Source: Neospora caninum Liverpool
Taxonomy: Eukaryota > Apicomplexa > Conoidasida > Eucoccidiorida > Sarcocystidae
DNA length: 64,000 nt
Assembly: GCF_000208865.1 (NCBI RefSeq)
Contig: NC_018393.1
Location: 1,984,001-2,048,000, forward strand
Reading direction: 5' to 3'
Made by a program: the position numbers and the translations under genes. The notes below the pieces were generated by a model, which was given only the letters and a program-made list of their open reading frames with translations, was not told the origin of the DNA and searched no databases. This document shows, in pieces, positions 24,812 through 36,571 of the stretch. Numbering within the stretch: position 1 is the stretch's first letter; each line of letters starts with the position of its first letter.

Positions 24812-27800
24812 ATGCGCGGGCGCGTCGCAGCGGAGGCGCGACGGAGCTCTCGCCTTTCTGACGCGTCTCGAGGACGGAAGCGCGAAGCGGGAGAACAAGA
24901 ATCCGCACACGCGTTCTCCCTGGCGCAGGATGGACAGGAGACAGAGTCGGAGTCGGATTCCAGCAATTCGTCGGAGGGCGGGGACGCGGCCCTCGATCCC
25001 GACGACTTCTCCAGCTCGAGCGGCCGCAGCAGCGGCTCTGAAGACGTCGAAGATTTCTTCTTTTCCGACTCGTCTTCTCTCTCTTCAGACGCCTCCTCAC
25101 CTCGCAGGGGGCGTGAGAAAGGCGAACACGGCACCGCGCCGAGCTCTGGTCCACCTCGCAGCCCCCAGTCTCCGTCCCTCCTCCCTGTGGGCTCTTCGGC
25201 CTCTCTCTCACCTCGTTTCACTCCTTCGCGGCCTCACTCCCGGTCCTCCTCTCCAGCGACTGCGTCTTCGTCGTCTCCAGCCGCTGCGTCTTCGTCGTCT
25301 CCAGCTGCGTCTTCTTCGTCTGCGTCTTCTCTCTGTTCGGGTCAAGTTGCTGTCTCTCCACTGCATGCGTCGTCGCGCAGGCCGCTGGACTGGACGGGAC
25401 GCAGCTGGTGGGGCGGGGGCCTCCGGAGCGGAATTTCCGTAGCCGAAGTCTTGTGCAGCTACCCCGCGCGGCTCTGTGGCGTGGCGCTTCCTCCCTTCGA
25501 GGAACTGCAGGCGCGCTGGTACGAGCTTGGCGCGCTGGCGTTCTGGCAGCTGTCCTCGGCCAAAGACGGTGAGACGGAAGGACAGCGAAGGAGAAGAAAG
25601 ATCGAGCAAAGGATGTGAGACGCGAATGGTCACACGAAGCGCGGAAACTGAGTTGCAGGACAGAGGCGCTCGAGCGCAAAAAGGCGCGCAAATGATGAAC
25701 AGCGGCATGCAGAGGGCGGAGCAGACGGCGATCAAGGGGAGGGAAGGAGAACAGAAGAAGAAGATCAAAAGGAGAACCGGGGCGGGAGACTGACGGGGCG
25801 GTTGAGAACAGCAGGAAGCACAAGAACGCAAAATGCCAGGACGGCCAGGACAACACAGGGGAGACGCCGACTCTGAGAGGGGCGGCCGTAGCGAATGTGA
25901 AGGATGTCCAGCCACCACAGGGCGCGCGGCAGTGACGCACGGAATGAGAGGGGATGTCGCTCTGGCGACGAGGGTTCCCCAGGCCGAAGCGAAGAAAACC
26001 AGAAGAGCGCGAGCAGAGAGCGGGGAACGCCGCACACAGCCGAAGCGAAAGGCTGTTGAATAAGGAAAATGAAACATCCAAACTGCCCAGACAGAGTCCC
26101 CCAGGAAGCGGAAGAGGCACCATATGGGAACTCATTGCAATCACGCAACTTTCCCGTAATACCTTAAACGCCCAGCTTACACGGTGTGCGTACATGAATA
26201 CCACCATACGTAATTTCATACACAAACACATGTACATATATATATGTATATACGTACATATATCTACATGTATATGTATATATATACAGGATGTCGGCTT
26301 CTCGTAGATTATTGCCTTTCATGTTTCCGTCGTTTTCCCCGTGTTCTCGTTTTTTGTGAGCGGGATGCTCCCGCCGTGTCTCGAGGTGTCGGTACGAACG
26401 GGAAGGCTTCGCTGTCCGTTCTTGCGCCTTTCATGTCTCTTGCCGGCGCTTGCCGACCCGCGCACGTTTCTCGTTTCAGGCAGCGGCGTTGCGCAGCTGC
26501 GCGACAACGACAGCCGGACGTTCTGGCAAAGCGACGGCGCTGCGCCTCACACCGTGACTCTCACTTTCAACAGACTCATGAAGATTTCCCGAGTAGACCT
26601 TCTCGTCAATCTCCAGATCGACGAGTCGTATACCCCGCGGGTGGTGCAAATCAAAATCGGTAGGCCGGGCCCTGTGTGAAGCGTCTGAATCGGATTCTCT
26701 CGGTTTCCTGTTTTTCTCTCCCTCTTTTTCTCTCCCTCTTCCTCGCTCGGCCTTCTCTCTCTGCTTGTCCCACTCTTCTCTCGTCAAACGTTTTCTTCCC
26801 CCTGACGAATTCCTAGCCGCCGTGGTCTCCTGGACGTTCTCTCCGTCTGTGCGCCGCGCCTCCACCTTCTCCCCAACACCATGCCACGGACTGTCTCTGC
26901 CAGTCTTTTTCCTCGTCGCGCGTCTTCTGCGCAGCTGTGGTCTCAACTTCCTTTCACCTCTCCTCGTTCCTTCTTCCTGCTTCGGTCCCTTTCAGGAGAC
27001 AGCCCGGCCAGTCTGCATGTCGCGAGGGAGGCTGAGTACGAGCCCCGCTCCCGCGACGAGGGCGCAGCCTGGTGGTCCATCCCGCTGCGTCCCACGGATG
27101 CCTTGCGGGTAAGCGCGAAAAAACAAAAGAACATTTGTATATAAATTATATATATATATATATAGTTACATCTATCTATATACATACATATATGTACATA
27201 TATGCGGAGTCGTATCCACGGATTTGTGTGGTGGAGAATCGGAACACAAACGAATCGGCCTCTCTGGCGCGTCGAACAGTTGACGGTTTAAACGCCTGAG
27301 GAGCATGCGCCGTCCGGTGACTCTCGAAGGGTATGTTTCCACGCGTTCCTCGTTTTTCCGCTTCGTGTTGCGGTCTCTTCCCGCTTGTTTTCGTCTTTGG
27401 TCTCCGCTTATTTTGCTGCTCCCGCCGGGGTTCCGCCACCGACATGCCGTCACCTGCGCGTTCCACGGTTTGTCTCGCGTATCGCCTCAACTCTTTTCTT
27501 GTGTTGGGATCGGTTTTCAGGCGAAGCATGCGGGCCGCCTACCGTTTGAAGACGCGCCCAGCGAGGACCTCCGCGCCTTCTACGCCTGGCTCCAGACGAT
27601 CGACCACGTCAGCGGCTTCTGTCTGCAGATCGCCGTTCACCACACCTTCCACGAGGGCCGGGATGTCCACATCCGCCAGGTGCGCTCGCCAGACGGGTCA
27701 GCGAAGCAATGCCAATCCAGCCCCTCTCCAGGCGCGTGCCTCTCACAGCGGTCATACGAGCGCGCACATCTACAGAGGCTGTAACCGCCTGGCAGTGGAA

Positions 27801-27935
27801 TCGCAGCGACTGTCGCAGGCGAAATGACGGCCTTTCCGTTGCTCCGTTTCGACGACGCCCGCGTTCCATCTGAATCCTCGCCAGAACCAACTCACGCAGT
27901 GCTTCACTACTCGCCTCGCGCGGCGTCTGTCTCTA

Positions 27936-27974
<39 letters not shown>

Positions 27975-29172
27975 TTCAGCATGTATATCCACGCGTGCGT
28001 TTCCCGGCCCCAGTATGCTCGCTTATATGGTGTCGAGGAGACAGAAAGACAGAAACGGAGAGTCAATAGCTGAGCCGATATATATATATATATCGTCATG
28101 GTACTCGTGGATGTGTCTTTTCCTTGGGGAAATTGCCTGCGTGTGTTTCCGTTCAGATCCGCGTCTACGGTCCCGACGGTGCGACTGACTCACAGGTGAC
28201 TCCTGCATGCGCGTCTCAGCAGGTCGAGCGAGGACAGGGGAGAGGCGCGCCGGCAGTGGACGGGAACGAGCGCGCCGACCCAGCGTTCGCGCCCTTTTCC
28301 CTGCCGTCTTTCGAGACGGCGCATATCCGGCTGGCCACGCCCCCCCCGATGCCCACTGGCGACGAAGATCGCGAGGACGATTGCGAGCAAGACAGTGAAC
28401 TAGAGGGGGAACACGAGCGAGAAGAGCCGCGGGACGTGGCGTCGTACTTGGTGCGCATGTACTACCAGACGCAGTTAAGGAGACGCGAAGAAGGCAGCGA
28501 AGCGGCGCCGCTGCCATCGACCTGGCTCCTGGGTGGCGAGGCCGACATTGGTGAGGAAGGGCCGTCCAAGCCTCTCTACTTGAGCGCCCTCATGTTCCCC
28601 CGGTCGAGCTGCAAAAGATTCGTTTCATGCAGCCGGAAGCCAGCATCGATCAGACAGGGGTGTACGGCCATGGCTGTGCTTGGATCTTCTCGTGAACTGC
28701 AAACTTCACATTATATATATCTATATATATAGACATGGAGAGTACCTCTATTTCTATTTGGGTAGCAGTGCATGCGCGCGCCCGACGGCTTCGAACGCGG
28801 CGTTTGAGTCTCTCTGAACTTGTCGCGCATGTTCAGGACACACGCCAGGGCTTGGCAGTCCCGCAGACGCCTCTTGAGAGTTCGCGGCCTGAATGTGAAA
28901 AAAACAATTCGAAGAAACAAGGTGCCGAAGTACGCCTCGGCTGTTTTCAGTCTCGCGTTGAAATCCGGAACGTGCCTGTTTCCCTCGGTCTTCTCTTCCG
29001 CGGGGTTCGTCCCTCGTTGTTTTGCTTTCGGGCCTCTTCTCCTGCAGCCGCTGGTCCTCAGCCCGATTCCAGACCTCGCTCTCGTCCTCCGACGTTCGGG
29101 TCACCCAGCGCCATCGCTCTGGCATTTCGCGCCGGGGGTTCAAACGAGGCGGCATGTCGGGAGTTCTTCTAG
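24812..29172 (+). CDS. APC10: Anaphase-promoting complex subunit 10 (DOC domain)
   Basis: Exons 24812-25568, 26480-26659, 26996-27108, 27521-27679, 28157-28550 and 29048-29172 join in phase to about 575 residues. The DOC/APC10 beta-sandwich starts at the end of exon 1 and in exon 2 (GVAQLRDNDSRTFWQSDG, PHTVTLTFNR, DESYTPRVVQIKIG) and runs through exon 4 (CLQIAVHHTFHEGRDVHIRQ) into exon 5 (IRVYGP). In the APC/C ubiquitin ligase APC10 forms the D-box degron co-receptor with Cdc20/Cdh1 and promotes processive ubiquitination. Odd points: yeast and human proteins are about 185-250 residues. Here about 250 residues of acidic Ser-rich low complexity, including SSSSPAA-like repeats, precede the domain, and about 170 residues follow it. 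The last residues are ACREFF, not the usual Ile-Arg tail that docks on the APC/C scaffold. The final exon is supported by phase only. Confidence 0.88.
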
Positions 29173-29945
29173 ACAGTCGCCTTCACGTGCGGCGCACTGG
29201 GGAAAGTGACGAGACGCGCCTCGTCTCGTGCACGGTTGCCTTTTTCAAGAACAGACCCTCCGCAACCCCCGCAAAGGCAGGCATTTTCTCCCTGTGTTCC
29301 GGCTTCTGTGGAGCGACTCACGCCGTGCAGCTCCCGCGTAGGGGCGCCTTTTGTACAATTTCAGAGGTTCCCCAATGTGGTTTTCTCGCCGAGATACCCT
29401 TGTGGCTGTGACAGCGAGGGGAGATCCCAGGATGTTCGGCAGCGAAACTCCCGCGAGCGGTAGACTCCGCGTTTGTTTTTCGGGCTGTATGCGTGGATGC
29501 TGGAATGGTGAGCCGCGTGAGATGACACACCAGGATATTGAGATGCGAGTGAACACAACACGCCACTCAAAAAAGAGATCTGCACTTTCTTGGAGACCCG
29601 TGAGAAACGGCCTGCATCTCCGTGTCTTCCCGTATGTATTTCCTGGGTCAACAGACACAGGAAAATAAGGTGCGCTTGCGCTCAGCGTGTTTTTGTCAGC
29701 TTGAGCGTCGGAGGGTACCAGGTGTTCAAAAATTTGCCTCATGAAAAAGCGCACGCATCAAGACGCCTTTCCCGCACAAGTCCAAACGCCGACGCAGCGA
29801 CGCCGGACCCCGCTCGACGTTTGCACGCTGAGAGACGGGCAACGACGATGCGACAGGATTCACAGAACTAAAAAAGCCGGCCAGATTTTCATCGTGTTCT
29901 ACACGCACACGCCTACAGGCATGCATACAACTATGTATATATGTA

Positions 29946-29977
<32 letters not shown>

Positions 29978-30056
29978 ACGCGGTCGGGAGATAACCGATT
30001 TGTCAACGCCTCTCGACTTCCTAGTTTATTTCGTCTGTTGTCTCGGAATCGGAGGG
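29173..30056. other. Intergenic, convergent 3' ends, with TA microsatellite
   Basis: Between APC10 and the AcpS-type gene. A TA tract lies at about 29936-29977. Otherwise no supported feature; probably 3' UTRs. Confidence 0.5.
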
Positions 30057-30524
30057 TTATGTGCCGACCGCTGTGGCAGTTGCCATCGCCATGTCGCCTT
30101 CGCCGGTGATGGAAATGAAGACACTTGAAATTCGCTTCTGTCGCTGGTGCTCCAGCGCATCGCCGAGAAGGCGCACTAGCGGCTGACCGTTCAGCCCGCG
30201 GTAGATCTCCACGTCGCGCATGCGTATGCCATCTGAACGCAGGAAATCGCCCGAGGAAGTGAAAGTCATGAACTCGTTACGGCCTATGCAGAGTCGCTCA
30301 TGGGCGCCTCCAGAAACCAGCGTCTCTGTCGAGTGAGACGTCGAGCGCTCAAACGATCCGATAAGGTCTGGCCGGGGTTTGCGGACTGCGAGTGCAAGAC
30401 GTCCCTCCTCCCGGAAGGAACACGCTGAAGCCAAAACGCCAGGTTCGCAACATAACGTCCGCCGCAACCACACAAAACACACAGGGCTCTATTCCTATCT
30501 GGTTAGAACACCCTACACGAATAC

Positions 30525-30563
<39 letters not shown>

Positions 30564-31532
30564 GAGAGAGATATAGTTGATTGTATCGTGGACGCATCCA
30601 TGAATAGATTTAAAAGTCATCTTCACACAGGCATGCGCCCCGTTATACGGATAGATGCATGGCGCCTAGGAAAACGGGAAGCTGTGCTTACGTGCAGAGA
30701 GACTTCGAAGACCGGATCCACCCATCGCTTTGGCCAGAGCCTCTTTGGCCGCGAAGCGGCCTGCCAGGAAGGCCGCCGCGCCTTGCAGATTCCGCGACAA
30801 GACGTCGCTCTTTTTTCTCAGTGACTTATCGCTCATCAGGTTTTTGTTTTCTTCCGACTCTCTCGTTTCACGCGTGCCGCTGCCAGTCCCTCCCGCGCAC
30901 GTGTTGTGGAGGCCGCTTGCCTCCCGGTCCGTCTCGGAATTCGGTGCCTTCTCAGAGGTCCCGCATGCCCTCACTCGCTCCCCAGATGCATGTGTTCGCT
31001 CCCACAGAGTCGGGGGTTCTGTCCCACCACACGACGCAGTGCGCATCCCCTCGAACTGCCGGCGAAACTCGAGAATTTCGAGCGGCGTTAAAATCCACCG
31101 CAACGCCCGCTTCAAACGGCGGGTGTGCATACACCTCGTGGCGTCCGCATTCCGTCGTTGTTGAGGTTCCTCGATTTCACCTGGCGCGGTTTGGCCCTCT
31201 CCCGCAGCAGCGACTTCTCTGGTAGAGAGATGTGATTGCGCTCTTCCCGCGTAGCGCTCCTTTCCGCCTTCGGGTCCGCAGCTGCTCGCGCGCTTCCCAC
31301 GATCTGTCCCTTTCTCCGGGTCTTGCGGATCTCCGCCGGACGCTTCCCCGTCCGCTGCGGTGCTCTCTGGACAGAGGCGACGCAGCAGGAATTTGCGCAT
31401 GCGGGAAATGGAGCAAATGTCCAATCCCGTCCCAACGAAGAAGTGTGGAGCCGCCGGACCGCCGCCCTGCAGCAACGCTCGCCTACGCAGGCGCACGACA
31501 TGCACACAGCCGCCCACGGCGTTGCCACCCAT
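30057..31532 (-). CDS. AcpS-type holo-ACP synthase (phosphopantetheinyl transferase)
   Basis: Exons 31532-30692 and 30232-30057 join in phase to about 338 residues. AcpS enzymes move 4'-phosphopantetheine from CoA to acyl carrier protein, the step that activates fatty-acid synthase. Visible blocks: GTGLDICSISRM (metal-binding Asp about residue 38), WILTPLEILEF (about 146), and FLAGRFAAKEALAKAMG (about 255-271, catalytic Glu 264). The last exon holds VEIYRGLNGQPLVRL and VFISITGEGDMAMATA. Two low-complexity insertions of roughly 90 residues each separate the blocks; bacterial AcpS is about 125 residues. Where bacterial enzymes usually read S-x-S-H, this one reads SIT-G, so that His is absent. 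The N-terminus is basic (VHVVRLRRRALL), compatible with a mitochondrial or plastid leader, but an upstream exon may exist: an acceptor lies just before the ATG. The donor at 30691 and acceptor at 30233 are clean. The neighbouring YbeY gene is on the same strand. Confidence 0.85.
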
Positions 31533-31926
31533 AACCACACATCTGCAAAGGTCGGCACACGTTCCGCGATCGATTGGCAGATAGACAGAGAGAGGTACAG
31601 TGAGAGCGATTCAGAACGCGTGAGAGTGCGTGAGAGCGGGAGAGAGCGCGCGAGAGCGGGAGAGATACGATAACAAGAGAGCGAGACAGAGTCGTGACCC
31701 ATAAAGGATAGGGAGACAGAAAGAAAAAGAATAGAAGGGCCATTCATAGGGACATACGGATGGAGAAGCAGTATTCTGTAAGAGGACTGGCAGCGTGCGG
31801 GTTCTGGGGCCTTCGTTCCGGGCGGACGGTGCACGTCACCGCGGCCGGCAAACTCCGGCGAACTAAACTGCATGCAGCTAAGGAGGCAGGACGACGCCGC
31901 GCTGTCCCCCCTGCGGCCGTTTCCGC
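31533..31926. promoter_or_regulatory. Short intergenic region between YbeY and AcpS genes
   Basis: 394 bp between two same-strand genes. It contains the palindrome TGCATGCA at 31869-31876 and a GAGAG-rich stretch at about 31590-31690. The latter reads as pyrimidine-rich on the gene strand, as expected for an AcpS leader. Confidence 0.4.
31869..31876. promoter_or_regulatory. TGCATGCA palindrome
   Basis: Same palindrome, in the interval between the 3' end of YbeY and the 5' end of the AcpS-type gene. It would sit about 340 bp upstream of the AcpS ATG. Confidence 0.35.
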
Positions 31927-32923
31927 TTACGCTTGAGCCTGTTTGAGAAACCGCGCAAACAGTGCCTCCTCCACAGCTTCCATCTCTGCCGCCTGCTCAT
32001 CTTCCTCGTGATCAAATCTGCCGAAAAGGAAACGGGCGGAAACAGACAATCGGAACGTTGAGAGCTCGGCGCGTCAGGCAGCAACCCGGCAGGAACAGCG
32101 CGACTCCAGCGGAGACATGCCGAAAGACAACAGCACCACCGAGCGAGAAAAACCACACCTCTCGAGAAGCCAAGGAGCGGCAGTCTCTGTGGAGACCCGC
32201 TGGTGTCGACATTAGGATACCACGCGCATGTAGAGATGCCAGGGTAGAGCGCCATCCACGCATCTGTCCGCACATCTATGTATATGCGCATGTGTATGCA
32301 TATATACACATATATGCGTATCTACTTCAAATATACAATGCGTTGACAGACCCTGCATATTCATTTATTCATCTCCGTGTGCACATAGATGAGGGGTCTG
32401 CAAAGGCATGAGTTGAGGGCGCTGGAGCTTCCAAAGGCGGGGAGAAACCGCGCATGTCTCCGGTGGCCATCTTGAGGCGCGTGGTTGACCGCCGCAGCTT
32501 TGCTGCGTCGCTTTTCTCTTCTTGCTCGGCTGCCGCCCTGCGTTCGCTTTCTCTTCGAGCGTTCCTTCCCCCCCCTTTCGCTCCCCCTTCCGCCCCCCCC
32601 CCCCCCCACCTTCCCTTCTGTTTCACTCTCTGGTGCGACTTACCCGAGAAGGTGCAAAGATGCATGCATGAAGAGAAGCGGCAGGCGCTCAGGAACCGAC
32701 AGCCGCAGTTTCAGAAGGTCCTTAATTCCACTGGCGAGGAGAGGGGAAGGGCAAAACAAAAAAAGCGGAACACGAAAACGACGCGGTCGCCAGGAGAGAG
32801 TGGACGGCGATCGTCGCACAAAGAGTCGCCAGCTGTTCTTTGCAGCACTCCTCATCGCCCGCCCCCAAACGACGCACAAGGTAAAGATACGCCCAAACGC
32901 CCCCATCCACCTTTACCCACATT

Positions 32924-32954
<31 letters not shown>

Positions 32955-35338
32955 GCTGAGTTTGTAAACGTATGTACACGTCTACATGTAAAGGTCGCAG
33001 GGGTACTCTGGAACAAATATATATATATATATATATAAGGAGAGAGAGGCAGACAGATGCGATTACGTATCTGTATGTATACTTGGGACAGTGTGTAATC
33101 AGATTTGATACCTTCCTTGGCAGAAGAATTGGCTGCCGTCATCTGCAAGTTTTTCGACTTCCCGTCGGTCCGCATCGATCGCCGCCTGAATGACGCCTGC
33201 GGAGAACCGGCAAGACACGCGAGACTCCGAGGTAATTGTCGGAGCCCTACGCAGACGCATGTGAGGCGAAAGAGAGAGAAGGCACTGTCACAACCATCAG
33301 GCCCGGGAGAGAGCGGCGCGAGCGTAGGTCGCCCAAAACCACATAGCCGAAGGGGGCGTGGAGCCGCAGGCCTGAGTCCGAGCCTCCACGAATCTCTTAC
33401 TGGGACAAAAGAAGACCTCGCCTAGAGTTAAATCGGCGGAGCTTCTGAGGCGGATGTGTCTCCTTGTCGCTTCCCAATCTTCGAGTGTCTCCGTTGCAGT
33501 CGATGCCGCGTTTCGTCTCTCGCGTGTGTGTCCTTTTTCGCGAAGCGCCACCTCAGCGAGGAAACGTCGAACGCGTTGATACACTCTTGGAGAACGCGCG
33601 GGAAAGGCGAGCACATCTGTCGGCGCATCTGTGCCTCGCTGGGCCTTGTTCAGCTGTCGCATTTTCTCCGCGTCGATCAGGTGAACAGAAACAGAAAAGG
33701 TTCTGAGCCTGAAGGAGACACGCACCCCACAAAGGAGACAGGAGCTGGCTCTGGGTTTCCGCGCGTTTCTTGGGCACACACCCCTATACTGGGTTTCTTC
33801 TTGACTTATGGTGGGACCCGGAGACTCCCACGTCTCTCGCGCTTTGAGACTCCCTTCTCTCAGGGATTCTGCTGATCATCTCCATGCGGGGCCTGAGTGC
33901 ATTCGTGCTCTTTTTCACGTTCTTCCTGGTCTGCGAATACTAACCCTAAGATCTCCAGCACGGCGCTCGCTTGCCTCGCAAGCAAGCCTTCATCTAGAGG
34001 AAATAGACTGTCTTCATCGCGATCGATGGTGACCTCGCCTTCACCCCAATCTTCGACGCCTACGCCGGCGGGTTCTCCGTCCACCCTCTGCTTTAGGCTT
34101 TCGACTCCGTGCTCCTGTCGCGCGTCTTCTTTTCTGCTTGTCTTTCTCGTCGCTGCGGCGTCTGCCGCATGCAGGAGACCTGCACGTCGATGCTCGCAAC
34201 TGGACAGAGGCAGCTCGCGCGCGTCAGCAGGTGGACGCGCATGGCGCGGCGCAGATGCCTGAGAAGACGAGGAACGCGGCTCGCGCACAGAGGACGAAGC
34301 CGGCGACGAACAGCCTCGGAGCGAGGACGCGGGCTTCCCCCAGGCTCTGACGACGGACGCGTTCCGCGCGTTGCCACGAGGCTTCCTAGCCCTGCCTCGA
34401 CGTGCCTCGTCTCTTTCGAGAGAGTCAAGGTAGGCGTCGACTTCGGCCATTTGATCCTCGTCCTCTCCCGCATCGTTCTGGAATGGGCCAACCGCAGTGT
34501 CAGCGCCTCGGTGCCAGGGCGCGTCTCGTCTGCCGCGCGCCAGGGGCGATGGCGGGCCAGTGCGTGCACGCGAGGAGTTTCTCGTGTGCGCCGGCGACTC
34601 CACGGGAAAACACGAGGAGAGAGGCAAAGAGCAACGAACAGCAGGAGGCGAAGACAACGGCGAAGACGGACGTGGCGAGAAATGTGCGAGAACAGGAGGA
34701 GAGGAAGACGAAAGAGAACAACAAGCTGTATGGTTGTCTGCACCAGCGTATCGGCCTGAAGCAGAAGCTGGAGACGCAAGGGAGAACGAGGACAGACCTC
34801 GCACGAGACGAGAGGAAAGGAGACTGTTGTCAACTGTGGGAGGCCGAAACGACGGCACAGACAGTGAAGACTCAAAGGCCAACGGAGACGATAAAGCTGC
34901 AGCCGGATGGGCGACATTCCACGCAGACGGGGCAGCACGCTGGACAAGTCCAGGAGGCAAGTCCCAGCCGACAAACGGCGAGGGAAGGAAGCCGGCAGAG
35001 AGCTGAGAGGCAGACGAGGGAGAGAGTAAAAAGGAAGATGATGAGGCAGAAAATGAGTTTGACGAAAACGCTCGCAAGCCCGTGGCAGAGACTGGAGAGA
35101 CGGTTATTGAGACGAGGCATGCGCACGAGGCAAGCGACAAGAATGCATGAGCGGTAGGGACTGTGGGGACAAGGCGCGTCAGCCCCCTAGCCTTAGTGTA
35201 CCAGCGAACGGTTCCACTAGAAGGCTGTCGTGTTCGCGTGCGCGCTCGGTCATCGTGCCTCTGAGAGAAAGCAACGAGGAAGAAGGGGAAGACGAAGAAA
35301 AAGGGTGAGAGAAAAAACGAAAACGCAAGCCCAGCCAT
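31927..35338 (-). CDS. ybeY: YbeY endoribonuclease / rRNA maturation factor, likely apicoplast
   Basis: Exons 35338-33945, 33708-33401, 33196-33112, 32730-32644 and 32017-31927 join in phase to about 654 residues. The YbeY core is in the last 200: VHLIDAEKMRQLNKAQRG, TDAPTDVLAFP, LGEVFFCPS, then the zinc triad H-ASL-H-LLGFD-H, split between the last two exons, and EEDEQAAEMEAVEEAL. YbeY is a metal-dependent RNase for 16S rRNA 3' maturation and 70S quality control in bacteria and organelles. The ATG at 35338 begins a hydrophobic signal-like segment (MAGLAFSFFLSPFFFVF...) followed by an Arg/Ser-rich stretch, as in two-part apicoplast leaders; an in-frame ATG at 35725 would bury it. About 400 disordered residues link leader and core. 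A 55-residue insert sits between TDVLAFP and LGEVFF; bacterial YbeY is about 155 residues. Family call is firm; localisation is inference. Confidence 0.88.
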
Positions 35339-35869
35339 GGACAAGCAGGCATACGCCGGAAGACAACGTGAAATGAGAAGAGCACTTGACGTTGCCGCCG
35401 GAGGCGTCGCGTCACTCAGAGCCAAAACAACGTCACACGGAGCGGACGAAGTCGAGGACGCAGACGAGCCTGACAGCGACGAAGAAACGGAAGATGGAGG
35501 AGACAGAGAGATAGATATGTGCGGGGAAAACGAACGAGGGGGTGAAAGGGACCAGGCAAGCAACAGATAACGCGAAGAAGACGAAAACGTTGGGGACATT
35601 TGTGTGGCCAGGTTCGACTCCTGCTGGCGTGGACAAGGACTCTTCATCTCCTTTTCAGTCCAGTGTTGGTTGGCCTCGAGCGGCGCAGAAGCCGAGAGAG
35701 CCGCGCGAGGCGATGCCCCCTCCATGAAGAAAATATCCCCCGTCGAGCGAACCGAAACGCCGAATGAAGGAAAAAGAGAAGAATAGAGAAGAGACCGAAA
35801 CGCCGAATGAAGGAAAAAGAGAAGGAGAAGGAGAAGGAGAAAGAGAAGAAGAAGAAGAAGAAGAAGAAG

Positions 35870-36090
35870 GAGAAGAAGAAGAAGAAGAAGAAGAAGAAGA
35901 AGAAGAAGAAGAAGAAGAAGAAGAAGAAGAAGAAGAAGAAGAAGAAGAAGAAGAAGAAGAAGAAGAAGAAGAAGAAGAAGAAGAAGAAGAAGAAGAAGAA
36001 GAAGAAGAAGAAGAAGAAGAAGAAGAAGAAGAAGAAGAAGAAGAAGAAGAAGAAGAAGAAGAAGAAGAAGAAGAAGAAGAAGAAGAAGAA
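35870..36090. repeat. Pure (GAA)n / (TTC)n tract, about 73 copies
   Basis: Uninterrupted GAA triplets on the + strand for about 220 bp, preceded by about 100 bp of imperfect GAA/GGA purine sequence from about 35766. This is a long homopurine-homopyrimidine mirror repeat of the kind able to form triplex DNA. It lies about 530 bp upstream of the YbeY ATG. Confidence 0.98.
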
Positions 36091-36135
36091 TGCCGTGCTA
36101 GCGGAGGAGAGAAATGCCGTGCTAGCGGAGCCGAG
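36091..36135. repeat. Short tandem duplication at the edge of the GAA tract
   Basis: The block TGCCGTGCTAGCGGAG occurs twice (from 36091 and from 36115), separated by GAGAGAAA-type purine sequence. It looks like a slippage product next to the triplet repeat. Confidence 0.85.
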
Positions 36136-36571
36136 TCCGCAGCCCGGCCACGGGAAATGCTCTCGTTGGCAAATGGGGGCGGAGAAGAAAGGCCTCCAGA
36201 TGCTAGAGCATGGGGATTTGAATAGCGCGGCCCTACGAGGAACAGAAAGTCTCAAAATTCTCAAGAAGAGACGGTCGCTCCGCCTGCCGACTGCCGCCGG
36301 CCTCCCTCTGACAAGAACGCACACAGGTCGCCCGTGTGTCCGCGAGGCGAGAGCGCGGTCGAAAAGTCTCTCGTAAGATCGGAGAGACCATAACTATTTC
36401 CCTTTCTTTTCTGCCCCCTCTTTCAGCTTCTTGTCAGTCAGCAAAGTGTCGCCTTTTTCCCCTTCGTACGGGTCCACGAAAGGTAGGTAAATCATGGCGT
36501 GCCTCGCGAAGAACAGAGAACCGAAAAATCACGCGGCAGCTGAGGGTCACCTTCCCGCCCGTCATTCGACT

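Noticed and set aside
25208..26237. Minus-strand frames of 289 and 339 codons
   Set aside because: They are antisense to APC10 exon 1 and its intron; Arg-rich repeats mirror the Ser-rich repeats of the real frame.
33105..33240. + strand exon-like frame EELAAVICKFFDFPSVRI
   Set aside because: The minus strand of the same DNA is YbeY exon 3, in phase on both sides and matching the family between LGEVFF and the His triad.
34093..34974. Overlapping long frames on both strands within YbeY exon 1
   Set aside because: They overlap the in-phase YbeY leader and lack domains; typical of GC-rich low-complexity DNA.
35605..35632. tRNA T-arm-like string GGTTCGACTCC
   Set aside because: No complementary acceptor stem or anticodon arm upstream at the right distance.
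35764..36376. Long frames of poly-Glu, poly-Lys and poly-Phe
   Set aside because: They are the three readings of the GAA/TTC repeat, with no start context, splice support or flanking domain.
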